Notes under the pieces: generated by a model
Told to the model about the DNA's origin: nothing
Database searches by the model: none
What the model saw: the letters and a program-made list of their open reading frames with translations, nothing else
Source: Clostridia bacterium
GTDB lineage: Bacteria; Bacillota; Clostridia; Christensenellales; Aristaeellaceae
Length of the DNA stretch: 64,000 nt
Assembly: GCA_017463245.1 (NCBI GenBank)
Contig: JAFTPN010000082.1
Span: forward strand, 32,012 to 96,011
Direction of reading: 5' to 3'
Translations under genes and position numbers: made by a program
In this document: positions 37,232-46,478 of the stretch, in pieces
Layout: every line of letters starts with the position of its first letter
Position numbering within the stretch: position 1 is the first letter of the stretch

Positions 37232-38596
37232 ATGCGCATTCTTGTTGTGGGCGATGGCAAGGTCGGCCACACGCTGGCTGAAAGCCTCACCGCCGAAGGC
37301 CACGATGTGGTGATGATCGACCGGGATGAAGAGACCCTTCAGCATTGCGAGGACACGCTGGACGTGATGTGCGTCCGCGGCAATGGCGCCAATGCCAAAA
37401 CGCTGATCGAGGCCGACGTGTCCACCGCCGATATCGTTATTTCCGCCACCACCAGCGATGAGACCAATATGCTCTGCTGCCTCATCGCCAAGCGTCTGGG
37501 CGCCAAGTACACCATCGCCCGTATCCGCGACCCCGAATACAACGAGAGCCTCACCCTCCTGCAGCGGGAGCTGGGCATTGACCTGACCATCAATCCCGAG
37601 CGCGCCACCGCCATGGAGATCAGCCGCCTTTTGCGCTTCCCCTTCGCCAGCAACATCGAGCCCTTTGCCAAGGGTCTGGTGGAAATGGTGGAGTTCCGCG
37701 CCCAGGAGCACGACAAGATCCTTGATGCGCCCCTCAAGGAGATCGCTATCCGTATGCCCGGCATCCCCAGGGTGCTCTACGCTGCCGTGGAGCGGGATGG
37801 CGAGGTGTTCATCCCCAATGGCGATTTCATCATCCGCGCTGGCGACCGTGTGCATGTGGCTGGCGAAATGGCCACCATCACGGAGTTTTTCCGCTTCCTT
37901 GGCCGCAATACCATCCGAATCAAAAAGGTCATGCTGCTGGGCGGCGGCCGCATCAGCTACTACCTGGCCAAGATGATCGTCCCCATGGGCATCCATGTTT
38001 CCATCATCGAGATCGACCCCGAAAAGGCCGCCGACCTCAGCGAGATGCTCCCCAATGTGGACGTGATCCTGGGCGACGGCACCGATCAGGAGCTGCTGGA
38101 GCAGGAAGGCCTGCAGGAGTCCGACGCCTTTGTGACCCTGTGCGACCGCGACGAGGAAAACCTGATGACCGGCCTCTATGCCGCCCGCCAGGGTGTGCCG
38201 AAGATCATCGTGAAAAACACCCGCGTGGCCTATGAGGAGATCCTTTCCGAGCTGGGACTGGACAGCATGGTCTCCCCCCGCGCCATCACCTGCGACAGCC
38301 TGCTGCGCTATGTCCGCGCCCGTGCCAATGGCGACGGTGCCTCCGTGGAGCGCCTCTACCGCCTGGTGGATGGCAAGGCCGAGGCGCTGGAGTTCATCGC
38401 CCGCGCAGGCGACCCCTATATCGGCATCCCGCTGAAAAACCTGAAGGTGCGCCGCAATACTCTGGTGGCCGTCATCGTCCGGGGCAGCAAGGTCATCGTT
38501 CCCTTCGGCAACGACCACATCGAGGATGGCGACCGCGTGGTCATCATGGCCTGCGAAAGCGGCATCAGCGATCTGAACGAGGTCATCCGGCAATGA
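37232..38596 (+). CDS. trkA: Trk potassium uptake regulatory protein
   Basis: The 454-residue cytoplasmic protein has two RCK units, each an NAD-binding Rossmann fold plus a TrkA-C domain. The first begins MRILVVGDGKVGHTLAESL, the second around residue 230 (MLLGGGRISYYLAKMI). TrkA binds NAD(H) or ATP and gates the TrkH channel. The start has TGGAGG 9 nt upstream. It overlaps trkH by 4 nt (ATGA), so the two are made in fixed proportion. Confidence 0.95.
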   Translation: MRILVVGDGKVGHTLAESLTAEGHDVVMIDRDEETLQHCEDTLDVMCVRGNGANAKTLIEADVSTADIVISATTSDETNMLCCLIAKRLGAKYTIARIRDPEYNESLTLLQRELGIDLTINPERATAMEISRLLRFPFASNIEPFAKGLVEMVEFRAQEHDKILDAPLKEIAIRMPGIPRVLYAAVERDGEVFIPNGDFIIRAGDRVHVAGEMATITEFFRFLGRNTIRIKKVMLLGGGRISYYLAKMIVPMGIHVSIIEIDPEKAADLSEMLPNVDVILGDGTDQELLEQEGLQESDAFVTLCDRDEENLMTGLYAARQGVPKIIVKNTRVAYEEILSELGLDSMVSPRAITCDSLLRYVRARANGDGASVERLYRLVDGKAEALEFIARAGDPYIGIPLKNLKVRRNTLVAVIVRGSKVIVPFGNDHIEDGDRVVIMACESGISDLNEVIRQ

Positions 38597-40035
38597 ACAG
38601 ACGACTTGTGATCCGCCTGCTGGGCTCCATCCTGATCATCGAGGCCGCCTCCATGGTTCCCTCGCTGCTGGTGGCCCTGTACTTTGGCGATGGCGATGCC
38701 CTCTCCTTTGTGTACACCATGGGGCTGATGCTTGTGCTGGGCATCCCCATGCACTGCCTTTCCCGCCCGCAGATGACCAACCTCCGCGCCCGCGAGGGCT
38801 TTCTGGTGGTGCCGCTGGCGTGGCTGCTCATGTCCCTGTTCGGGGCGCTGCCCTTCATGTTCAGCGGCATGATCCCCAATTTCTTCGATGCCTTCTTCGA
38901 GGCCGTGTCCGGCTTCACCACCACCGGCGCCACCATCATGACGCAGCTCGAGGGTCAGCCCCGGGGCATGATGTTCTGGCGCGCCTTCACCCATTGGATC
39001 GGCGGCATGGGCGTGCTGGTGCTGACGCTGGCCATCCTGCCCAAGATGAGCGGCCGCACCTCCCACCTGGTTCGTGCCGAAAGTCCCGGCCCCACCCTGA
39101 GCAAGATCCTCCCCCGCATGGGCGATACCGCCAAGGTGCTTTACCTGATCTACGGCGCGCTCACCGCCATCATGCTGGTGGTGCTGATGCTCTGCGGCAT
39201 GAACTTCTACGAAGCCTCCATCCACGCCATGAGTACCGCTGGCACCGGCGGCTTCAACAACTACGCCGCCAGCGTGGGCGCCTTCAACTCTCCGCTCATC
39301 GAGTGGGTCATTGCCTTCTTCATGGTGCTGTTCGGCGTCAACTTCGCCCTGTTCTATAAGCTGCTCAGGGGCGACTGGCGCGAGGTGAAAAACAACGAGG
39401 AGCTGCGCTGGTTCCTGTGCATCGTGGCAGGTTCCTCGCTGCTCATCACCCTCGTTATCCTGCCGAATTACCAAAACGATTTCTTCACCGCCCTGCGCTA
39501 TGCGACCTTCCAGGTGGCCAGCATCATTTCCACCACCGGCTATGCCACAGCGGATATCAACCTGTGGCCTGTAGCCGCGCAGATGCTCATCGTGCTGCTG
39601 CTGTTCTTCGGCTCCTGCGCAGGCTCCACCGCCGGCGGCATGAAGATCTGCCGCGTAGCCATGCTGAGCAAGCAAGGCCTGCGCGAGGTGCGCCGTGTGT
39701 TCCAGCCCCGCAAGGTGCAAACTGTGCGCTTCGAGGGCAAGGCCGTGGAGGAAAGCATCCTCCGGCAGGTGGCCGTGTTCTTCTTCGCCTACATTGCGCT
39801 GATCATCCTCGGCGCGCTGCTGGTCTCCTTCGAAGGCCTGTACGATTTTGAAACCAACTTCACCGCTGCTCTCACCTGCGTGAGCAACGTAGGCCCCGGC
39901 CTGGGCGGCGTGGCCAGCGGCTTCAGCGGCTACGGCAGCTTTGCCAAGAGCATCTTCTCCCTGCTGATGCTGGCAGGCCGTCTGGAGATCTTCCCCATTC
40001 TGGCGCTGTTCCACCCGGCTATCTGGAGGAAATGA
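38593..40035 (+). CDS. trkH: Trk potassium uptake channel subunit
   Basis: A 480-residue membrane protein of the TrkH/KtrB family with about ten membrane helices. Selectivity-filter-like loops are visible (SGFTTTGATI near residue 110; a second STAGTGGFNNY near 215; a third STTGYATAD near 315; a fourth SNVGPGLGG). Together with TrkA it takes up potassium. It overlaps both neighbours (4 nt with trkA, 1 nt with the GrpB gene). Confidence 0.95.
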   Translation: MNRRLVIRLLGSILIIEAASMVPSLLVALYFGDGDALSFVYTMGLMLVLGIPMHCLSRPQMTNLRAREGFLVVPLAWLLMSLFGALPFMFSGMIPNFFDAFFEAVSGFTTTGATIMTQLEGQPRGMMFWRAFTHWIGGMGVLVLTLAILPKMSGRTSHLVRAESPGPTLSKILPRMGDTAKVLYLIYGALTAIMLVVLMLCGMNFYEASIHAMSTAGTGGFNNYAASVGAFNSPLIEWVIAFFMVLFGVNFALFYKLLRGDWREVKNNEELRWFLCIVAGSSLLITLVILPNYQNDFFTALRYATFQVASIISTTGYATADINLWPVAAQMLIVLLLFFGSCAGSTAGGMKICRVAMLSKQGLREVRRVFQPRKVQTVRFEGKAVEESILRQVAVFFFAYIALIILGALLVSFEGLYDFETNFTAALTCVSNVGPGLGGVASGFSGYGSFAKSIFSLLMLAGRLEIFPILALFHPAIWRK

Positions 40036-40595
40036 TGAGCAAAAAGCTATCCGAAATGACCCTTGAAGAGCTGTGGCAGCTATTTCCCATCATTCTTACT
40101 GAGCCGCAGCCGCAATGGGCAGAATGGTATTCCGCAAAAGCCCATGAGCTGCACGCAAGCTTCCCGGAATGCCGCGTGCATCACATTGGCAGCACCGCCA
40201 TTCACGGCATTTGGGCCAAGCCCATCATCGATATTTTGATGGAAGCACCCGCTGAAAAAGCATTGTGCGACTACAAGCAGGCGCTTTGTCAGTCCGGCTG
40301 GATCTGTATGGCTCAATCAGAACACAAGCTTTCCTTCAACCAGGGCTATACCGAAAACGGCTTTGCTGAAAGAGTATATCACCTGCATCTTCGCCACGCG
40401 GTCGACCATGACGAGCTGTATTTCCGCGACTACCTGAACGCCCATCCCACCGCTGCGCAGGAATACCAGCAGCTCAAGCTGAGCCTGTGGAAGCAGTTCG
40501 AACACGACCGCGACGGCTACACAGCCGCCAAGGCTGAATTCGTTCAGCGCTGCACACAGCTTGCAAAGCTGGAATATCCCAACCGATACGAATAA
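40035..40595 (+). CDS. GrpB family protein
   Basis: A 186-residue protein of the GrpB (UPF0157) family, related to nucleotidyltransferases. The conserved VHHIGSTAIHGIWAKPIIDIL motif region carries the GS and Asp residues typical of the fold. Its biochemical role is unknown in general. The second ATG (40035) is preferred, 5 nt after GGAGG; the first ATG at 40032 is only 2 nt away. It shares one base with the trkH stop, so it is translationally coupled to potassium uptake, which is unusual and unexplained. Confidence 0.85.
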   Translation: MSKKLSEMTLEELWQLFPIILTEPQPQWAEWYSAKAHELHASFPECRVHHIGSTAIHGIWAKPIIDILMEAPAEKALCDYKQALCQSGWICMAQSEHKLSFNQGYTENGFAERVYHLHLRHAVDHDELYFRDYLNAHPTAAQEYQQLKLSLWKQFEHDRDGYTAAKAEFVQRCTQLAKLEYPNRYE

Positions 40596-40599
40596 CACA

Positions 40600-40633
40600 A
40601 AGGGCAGGCTCCACACTTCCGGAGCCTGCCCTT
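40600..40633. terminator. Bidirectional terminator, GrpB / GH2
   Basis: A 13-bp perfect stem (40600-40612 with 40621-40633) followed by ATTTTATTT. Confidence 0.85.
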
Positions 40634-40636
40634 ATT

Positions 40637-43279
40637 TTATTTGTTCCAGTTCACCAGCGCCGCCGCCAGGCATTGTGCCTCCGGCTCGTCAGCGATCTCC
40701 CACAGCCGGATGGTGCAATGCAGCACCCCATCCCTCACATACAGGATGCCCATGCGGTCGCAGCGTTCCACATTGTCGATCATCTCCACCGCCATCTCCG
40801 CAGGCGCATCCAGCACCTCGCAATGGGCGTGGCGCAGCAGGCGATACCAGGGCGGCGTGGTGTATTCCTCCGCCGGGAAGCCCTGCAAGGCCTGATGCTC
40901 CCTGTCGATGCACAAGCCCATGGTGCCCACCGGCACCGGCCTGCCCATGGACTCGGAAATGGAGCGGAACATGGGGTAGCACCAGAAGTCCGTGCAATAC
41001 TCCGCGGGGCGCTTGCCCTCGCCATCAGGGATCACAATGTCTCCCGGCTGCGCATCCTCCGCCGCTTTCACAAAGCGCACCTTTCTGCCATCCGCCTCAA
41101 TGCCCTCCCGGCTGATCTTCGCCGCCCCCTTGGGGAACACCCACACCGGGTAGCTGTTCCAGGTGCCGTCCTCCAGTTCAAGGCGGATGCACAGCTTGCG
41201 GGGCTGCTGCGCCTTTGCCGCGCCAAGGCTCACCATGCCGCAGTCCGTCAGGCGGCCTTCGGCAGCGGGCACGGGCACGTCCTGGCTTTGCAGCACAGCG
41301 TCATCTTCCAGCAGGGATACCTTCACGCTGGTGTGCCTGCGCTCCGGGTCGGTCTCGGAGACCAGCACCCGCAAGGCGATCTCGTCCCCATCAGCCAGCA
41401 CAAAGCGCTCCATGCAGCCCAGCACCACGCAGGGCGCGCAGAAGCACCGCCATTCCTCTGGCGTGATCAGCCCCTTGCTCTCCATAAAGGCATTCAGCAC
41501 GCCCACCAGCGCCGTGCCCTGGCCGGGGAAATCCTGCAGATCCAGCAGCTGGAAGCCGCTCAGCTCCCTGCTGCGCAGCGCAGTCTCGATCTCCCGTCGA
41601 TAGCATTCCACCGCCAGCTTGCCCGCCGAGCGGAAATAGGCTTCGTGCTTGTCATACAAGCCCTTCTCCTGCAAGCGCCTGGCAAAGGCCTGGAAGTTTC
41701 TCGGCTTCACCGGGCCGGTGTATTTGTCGATCTCGCTGAAATCCGGGTAGAAGGTATACTGACCCACCTCATGGGAGATCACCGGCACCTGGGGCAGCAG
41801 CACGTCGGCCGCCTGCGCCTCCACTTCCTTCACACCGGTGCCATACTGAATCAGCGTTTTGCCCGCCGCCTGCTGGGTCGCCTCCACCACGCCAGGGGCA
41901 ATGATCTCGTCATAGTTGTGCACAGATTCCGGCTCGGTGAGCTGCACATGACCCTGGGGCGCATCGCACATGGCATAGGAGCCGCGGAACAGCCGCTCCC
42001 GGCTCAGCCGCACGCCGCAGAAGAAGTCCTCTTCCTCCAGCACCTGGGGCACAAACTGATAGTTGTTGGAGCCGGAGGTATACAGCTTGTCCCGGCGAAC
42101 CGCCTTGTAGCCCCGCAGCATGTCGTTCAGCCGCTGCTGGCTGCCCCACAGCTCGTTGCCCAGGCTCATCATCACAAAGGAGGGATGATGCCCAAAGCAC
42201 CGCAGGATGTTGAAGCCCTCCTGCACCAGGTAGACCTGCTCCGCCTCGTTGTAGCCCTCTTCCCCCGGCGCCGCCACCGTACCCCAGAAGGGCAGCTCCG
42301 GCTCCATGTAAATGCCCAGCTGATCCGCTGCGGCAAAGGCAGCCTCCGGCGGGCAGCAGGTGTGGAAGCGGTAGTGGTTGATGCCATACGCCTTGGCCGT
42401 CCCCATCACTTTCAGCCAGCTGTCCACATCCGTGGGGGCGTGGCCAGTCAGCGGGAACACCAGCCCATCGTGGGTGCCCCGCAGGAACACCTGCCTGCCG
42501 TTCACCAGCAGCTTGCGGCCGTCGGTGGTCATGCGGCGCATGCCCAAGGTCAGCACGGCTTCAGCCTCGGCGGCCTTCACCCGCAGGGTCAGCAGGTTGG
42601 GGTGGAATTCATCCCACAGGGGCGGCTGCTGGGCAAAGGTGTACACCGCATCGATGCACCCATCCTTCACCGCCACCTCCATGGCCGGATAGCCCTCCAC
42701 CTCCACGGTGGCCGTGCCATCCCGCATGCCCGTCACATCGGCGGTGACCCGCAGGCTCTGCAGATCCTCGCCCGGCATGGCCGTTACGTTCAGCAGCAGC
42801 ACATCCGCCAGCGTCAGGCTCATTTCCCCGGTGATGCCGTTCCAGTTGGTCTGCGTGTCCTGGGAGGTCATGTGGCCGCCCCGGGTGGGGTAATCCACAT
42901 TGCTCACCCGGATGACGATCTCATGCTGGCCAGCCTCAGGCCCTTCAAACAGGTACTGATGCTTCCCGCACAGGCTGTCGCTGCTGCCCAGGCACAGGCC
43001 ATCCAGCCACACGGTGGTCTGACGGGTTCGCTCCAGGGTCAAAAGGGCAAGCTGCTTCTTTTCCGGCACCTGAAAGCTGCGCCTGAACCAGGCATAGCCC
43101 TCAAACTTGTGTTCGTCGGTGAGATACCCCTCCGGGCACTCCTCATTCACCTTGCCCAGTCCCGCCAGCGAGGTGGTGCCGGGCAGCACGATGCTATCCG
43201 CATAAACTGCGGGCTGCGCCTCTGCTTTGCTTTCATCCAGCGCCGCCTGCCACAGTCCGCTCAGGTCGATCTTCGTCAT
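40637..43279 (-). CDS. Glycoside hydrolase family 2 enzyme (beta-galactosidase / beta-glucuronidase type)
   Basis: An 880-residue GH2 protein. The N-terminal jelly-roll sugar-binding domain (IVLPGTTSLAGLG, then YAWFRRSFQVPEKK) is followed by an immunoglobulin-like domain and the TIM barrel. The likely acid/base is Glu376 in LGNELWG and the likely nucleophile Glu504 in SHEVGQY. No signal peptide is seen, so it acts on imported oligosaccharides. The exact sugar cannot be read from sequence; uronate genes nearby make a glucuronidase one possibility. The start is the ATG at 43279, with AGGGG 8 nt upstream, because the longer frame begins without a ribosome site. Confidence 0.82.
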   Translation of the reverse strand: MTKIDLSGLWQAALDESKAEAQPAVYADSIVLPGTTSLAGLGKVNEECPEGYLTDEHKFEGYAWFRRSFQVPEKKQLALLTLERTRQTTVWLDGLCLGSSDSLCGKHQYLFEGPEAGQHEIVIRVSNVDYPTRGGHMTSQDTQTNWNGITGEMSLTLADVLLLNVTAMPGEDLQSLRVTADVTGMRDGTATVEVEGYPAMEVAVKDGCIDAVYTFAQQPPLWDEFHPNLLTLRVKAAEAEAVLTLGMRRMTTDGRKLLVNGRQVFLRGTHDGLVFPLTGHAPTDVDSWLKVMGTAKAYGINHYRFHTCCPPEAAFAAADQLGIYMEPELPFWGTVAAPGEEGYNEAEQVYLVQEGFNILRCFGHHPSFVMMSLGNELWGSQQRLNDMLRGYKAVRRDKLYTSGSNNYQFVPQVLEEEDFFCGVRLSRERLFRGSYAMCDAPQGHVQLTEPESVHNYDEIIAPGVVEATQQAAGKTLIQYGTGVKEVEAQAADVLLPQVPVISHEVGQYTFYPDFSEIDKYTGPVKPRNFQAFARRLQEKGLYDKHEAYFRSAGKLAVECYRREIETALRSRELSGFQLLDLQDFPGQGTALVGVLNAFMESKGLITPEEWRCFCAPCVVLGCMERFVLADGDEIALRVLVSETDPERRHTSVKVSLLEDDAVLQSQDVPVPAAEGRLTDCGMVSLGAAKAQQPRKLCIRLELEDGTWNSYPVWVFPKGAAKISREGIEADGRKVRFVKAAEDAQPGDIVIPDGEGKRPAEYCTDFWCYPMFRSISESMGRPVPVGTMGLCIDREHQALQGFPAEEYTTPPWYRLLRHAHCEVLDAPAEMAVEMIDNVERCDRMGILYVRDGVLHCTIRLWEIADEPEAQCLAAALVNWNK

Positions 43280-43404
43280 GGGACATACCCCTTTTCCTCT
43301 GTTCCTATATGCACAGTTTACCATATTCCCTACTCAGCCGCAACCCGCCCCTTTCATGAAACTTTGATGAGAAATGCACCGCTTCACTGTTCATTTTCGC
43401 TTCA

Positions 43405-43416
43405 TCATGGTATAAT
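43405..43416 (+). promoter_or_regulatory. Promoter -10 of the GNAT / AI-2E pair
   Basis: A perfect TATAAT (43411-43416) with a TGG extension; only a weak -35 is seen. AGGAGG and the ATG of the next gene follow within 30 nt. Confidence 0.55.
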
Positions 43417-43445
43417 ATGCTATGTTATTGAGCAGGAGGTTTCCC

Positions 43446-43952
43446 ATGCTTTACCTGAAAGCCCTCAACCCCGCCGACGCCCGGAAGGAATACGACTTCT
43501 TCCAGCAGATGCCCTCCGAGAACGGCTTCATGAATCCCTATCACGGCATCTCCTACGAGGAATTCTGCACCGTGGCTATCCCCCATCGGCTGGCCGCCAG
43601 CCGGGGTGAGGATCTCGAACCCGGTCATGTGCCGGACACCTACTACTTCCTCTGGCACGGCGATGAGATCGTCGGGCAGTTCAAGCTGCGACCGGTGCTG
43701 AACGACTTCCTGCGCACTGGTTCCGGCCACGTGGGTTATGGCATCCACCCGGCTCACCGCCGCAAGGGCTACGCCACCGAAGGCCTGCGCCTGACCATAG
43801 AACTGCTGAAAACCCTGCCTGAGTTCCAGGACAGCGAGGTCTACTTCTCCTGCAACCTGGACAACGAAGGCTCGCTGAAAACCATGCTGAACAATGGCGG
43901 CTACATCCACCATTCCGATGGGGAGCACCATTATGTCCGCATCAAGGTGTAA
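43446..43952 (+). CDS. GNAT family N-acetyltransferase
   Basis: A 168-residue acetyltransferase of the GNAT fold. The acetyl-CoA motif is HPAHRRKGYATEGL near residue 100, and a beta-bulge YGI precedes it. The substrate is unknown; the size and layout match YesJ/YdfB-type predicted acetyltransferases. AGGAGG lies 6 nt before the ATG at 43446. It lies 37 nt before the AI-2E family transporter gene, on the same strand. Confidence 0.87.
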   Translation: MLYLKALNPADARKEYDFFQQMPSENGFMNPYHGISYEEFCTVAIPHRLAASRGEDLEPGHVPDTYYFLWHGDEIVGQFKLRPVLNDFLRTGSGHVGYGIHPAHRRKGYATEGLRLTIELLKTLPEFQDSEVYFSCNLDNEGSLKTMLNNGGYIHHSDGEHHYVRIKV

Positions 43953-43989
43953 GCCCCAGGATATACTTCTTTGCAAAGGAAGGAATGCT

Positions 43990-45126
43990 ATGAAACTGGA
44001 ACGGAAAACCCTGCTGGAAGTCGGCATTGCGGCGCTGCTCCTGTACCTGGTCATTCACTACTGGGATCAAGCCGTAGGCGTCATCGGGCTGGTCTTCGCC
44101 GCTGCCTCGCCCCTGGTGTTCGGCGCGGTGCTGGCCTTCATCGTCAATATCCTGATGAGCTTTTTTGAGCGCCACCTGGGCAAGCTGTTCCGGCTGAAGA
44201 AGCCCGCCAGCTGGCTGCGGCTGCTGTGCATCCTGCTGGCCATCGTCACCATGCTGCTGGTGATCTTCCTGGTGGTGCGCATGATCGTCCCCGAGCTTTA
44301 TCAATGCCTCACGGTCCTCATCAGCGCCATCCCCAATGCGCTGCGCACCGTGGCTCGCTGGGCTGAGGACACCCTGAACATCTCCGGCCTGTACAGCCGG
44401 GTGATCGGCGAACTGGAAGCCAACCAGGGCAACTTGCAGGAGACCCTCACCAAGGGGCTGAACGCCGTGCTCTATGGCGCTGGCAGTGTGATGAGCGTGG
44501 CCGTTTCCGCCGCCTCCACGGTGGTCTCCAGCGTGGTGACCCTGTTCCTGGGCGTGGTGTTCGCCATCCACCTGCTCACCGGCAAGGAGCGCCTTGCCGC
44601 CCAGATGAACAAGCTCATGGCGCACTTCCTGCCCCAGCGCACCGACCGCCGCGCCCACTATGTGCTGCACGTGCTGCACGAGAGCTTCCACAGCTATATC
44701 GTCTGCCAGGTCACCGAGGCCTGCATCCTTGGCGCCCTGTGCGCCATCGGCATGATGATCCTGCAGCTGGACTATGCGCTGATGATCGGCTGCCTCATCG
44801 GCGTTACCGCGCTGATCCCCATCGCGGGCGCCTACATCGGCGGTGGCATCGGCGCCATCATGCTCTTCTCCGTGGAACCCGCCCAGGCGCTGATCTTCCT
44901 CATCTTCCTGGTGATCCTCCAGCAGGTCGAAGGCAATGTGATCTACCCCCGCGTGGCAGGCTCCTCCCTGGGCTTGCCGGGCATCTGGGTACTGGCGGCC
45001 ATCACCATCGGCGGCGGCCTGCTGGGCATCACGGGCATGCTGATCGGCGTACCGCTGACCACCGCCCTCTACCGCATCCTGAAGGAACACGTTGGCAAAG
45101 AGAATGCACCACTGACCAGCGAATAA
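43990..45126 (+). CDS. AI-2E family transporter (YtvI/PerM-like)
   Basis: A 378-residue membrane protein of the AI-2E transporter (UPF0118, PerM) family with about eight helices. The conserved C-terminal block is visible (LIPIAGAYIGGGIGAIMLF and ...LQQVEGNVIYPRVAGSSLGLP). Members carry signals, ions or unknown solutes; here function is not determined. AAGGAAGGA lies 5 nt before the ATG at 43990. A strong terminator follows. Confidence 0.88.
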   Translation: MKLERKTLLEVGIAALLLYLVIHYWDQAVGVIGLVFAAASPLVFGAVLAFIVNILMSFFERHLGKLFRLKKPASWLRLLCILLAIVTMLLVIFLVVRMIVPELYQCLTVLISAIPNALRTVARWAEDTLNISGLYSRVIGELEANQGNLQETLTKGLNAVLYGAGSVMSVAVSAASTVVSSVVTLFLGVVFAIHLLTGKERLAAQMNKLMAHFLPQRTDRRAHYVLHVLHESFHSYIVCQVTEACILGALCAIGMMILQLDYALMIGCLIGVTALIPIAGAYIGGGIGAIMLFSVEPAQALIFLIFLVILQQVEGNVIYPRVAGSSLGLPGIWVLAAITIGGGLLGITGMLIGVPLTTALYRILKEHVGKENAPLTSE

Positions 45127-45130
45127 GCAA

Positions 45131-45156
45131 AACCCCGCAGAACGCTCTGCGGGGTT
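45131..45156. terminator. Bidirectional terminator
   Basis: An 11-bp stem (45131-45141 with 45146-45156) followed by TCATTTTTT on the plus strand and TTTTG on the minus strand. Confidence 0.85.
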
Positions 45157-45162
45157 CATTTT

Positions 45163-45732
45163 TTAGGTCAGCGGGAATTCTACCACCCTGCACCCCAGCT
45201 TTTCCGCCTGGGTGCGGTCGTGGGTCACCAGGATCAGCAGCCTGTCCCCCACGCTTTGGGCGATCAGCTCCAGCATCTTGTCGGCTGTGGCCTCATCCAG
45301 CTCGCGCACGGGTTCGTCCAGCACCAGCACGTCGCTGTCATGCGCCAGCGCCCGCGCCAGGGACACCCGCCGCCGCATGCCGCCGGAAAGCTCGTCCGGA
45401 TACAGCCTGCCCGCCTCCGGCAGCAGCACCTTATCCAGCCAGGCCTGGGCGTCGATGTTTTCACCCACCAGGCGCAGGTTTTCCTCTGCCGTGTACCAGG
45501 GCAGCAGCCGATCCTCCTGAAAGTGGCAGGAGAACCGCGTCCCCTGCGGCACATACACCCTGCCGCTGTCCGGCTTGTCCAGGCCGCAGATCAGCCGCAG
45601 CAGGGTGGTCTTTCCGCAGCCCGATGGGCCGAAGAAGCACACCGCGCCCCGCTGGGGCAGCTCCATGCTCACGTTTTGCAGCACCTGCCGCCCGTCAAAG
45701 GCGCGGCTCACCTTGTCAAGCGTGATGCACAC
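45163..45732 (-). CDS. NitT/TauT-type ABC transporter ATP-binding protein (short form)
   Basis: A 189-residue ATPase, about 50-60 residues shorter than usual for this subfamily (SsuB, TauB, ThiZ-like). All core motifs are present: Walker A (GPSGCGKTT), Q-loop (CHFQEDRLLPW), signature LSGGMRRRVSLARAL, Walker B (DVLVLDEP) and the switch histidine (LVTHD). The missing part is the C-terminal tail. The start is placed at GTG 45732, with GGGGG 7 nt upstream and a 17-nt overlap with the permease gene. It powers the importer encoded upstream. Solute unknown. Confidence 0.83.
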   Translation of the reverse strand: MCITLDKVSRAFDGRQVLQNVSMELPQRGAVCFFGPSGCGKTTLLRLICGLDKPDSGRVYVPQGTRFSCHFQEDRLLPWYTAEENLRLVGENIDAQAWLDKVLLPEAGRLYPDELSGGMRRRVSLARALAHDSDVLVLDEPVRELDEATADKMLELIAQSVGDRLLILVTHDRTQAEKLGCRVVEFPLT

Positions 45733-46471
45733 GGCGCAGCCCCCTTTCAAATGCAGCCTTCAGCAGCCGCTCGATCACCATGCTCAGCACGATCACCACC
45801 AGCGTCCAGGCCAGCAGCGCGTCGGATTCCAGGTAGATCTTCGCGTTGTACAGCTGGGTGCCGATGGCATTCTTCGGCACACCAATGACCTCCGCCGCAA
45901 TGGTGGCCTTGAAGCACAGACCCACGCAGGCCTGGCACGCCGCCACAAAGGTGGGCAGCACCGTGGGGATCACCACCCGCCGCCAGGTCTTCCAGCGGCT
46001 CCAGCCGAAGAGCTTCGCCATTTCCAGCAGCTGCCTGTCGGTGGAGGCAATGCCCTCCCGCACATTGGCAAACACAACGGGCACCACCATCAGCACACCT
46101 GCCAGGATGGGCACATTGGCCGAGGACAGCCATACCAGCGCCAGGATGATGAAGGACGCCACCGGCGTGGCCCGCACCACCAAGAGCGCCGGGCTGATGA
46201 CCTCGTCCAGCAGCTTTGATGCGTGGCAGATCACCGCCAGCACGCAGGCGATGGCCACGCCCAGCACATAGGCCGCCGCCGTGCGCCACAGGGACATGCC
46301 CACGCAACGCCAAAAGGACGCTTCCGCCACAAACGTGAAGCGCCGCGCCACCTGCAGCGGCGAGGCCAGGAGCAAGTCCTGGCCCACCGCCCGGTAGCAG
46401 GCTGCCCATACCAGCAGCCAGAACACGATGGGAAACGCCTTGCGGAGCATCCCTTTGACCTTTGCGTTCAT
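45716..46471 (-). CDS. NitT/TauT-type ABC transporter permease
   Basis: A 251-residue inner-membrane permease of the BPD type 1 fold with about six helices. The EAA-like cytoplasmic loop is readable as EMAKLFGWSRWKTWRRVVIP around residue 160. The ATG at 46471 comes 7 nt after the stop of the binding-protein gene; the longer reading frame enters that gene and has no ribosome site. It works with the ATPase that overlaps its 3' end. Confidence 0.88.
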   Translation of the reverse strand: MNAKVKGMLRKAFPIVFWLLVWAACYRAVGQDLLLASPLQVARRFTFVAEASFWRCVGMSLWRTAAAYVLGVAIACVLAVICHASKLLDEVISPALLVVRATPVASFIILALVWLSSANVPILAGVLMVVPVVFANVREGIASTDRQLLEMAKLFGWSRWKTWRRVVIPTVLPTFVAACQACVGLCFKATIAAEVIGVPKNAIGTQLYNAKIYLESDALLAWTLVVIVLSMVIERLLKAAFERGLRRVHHA

Positions 46472-46478
46472 AAGCCTC

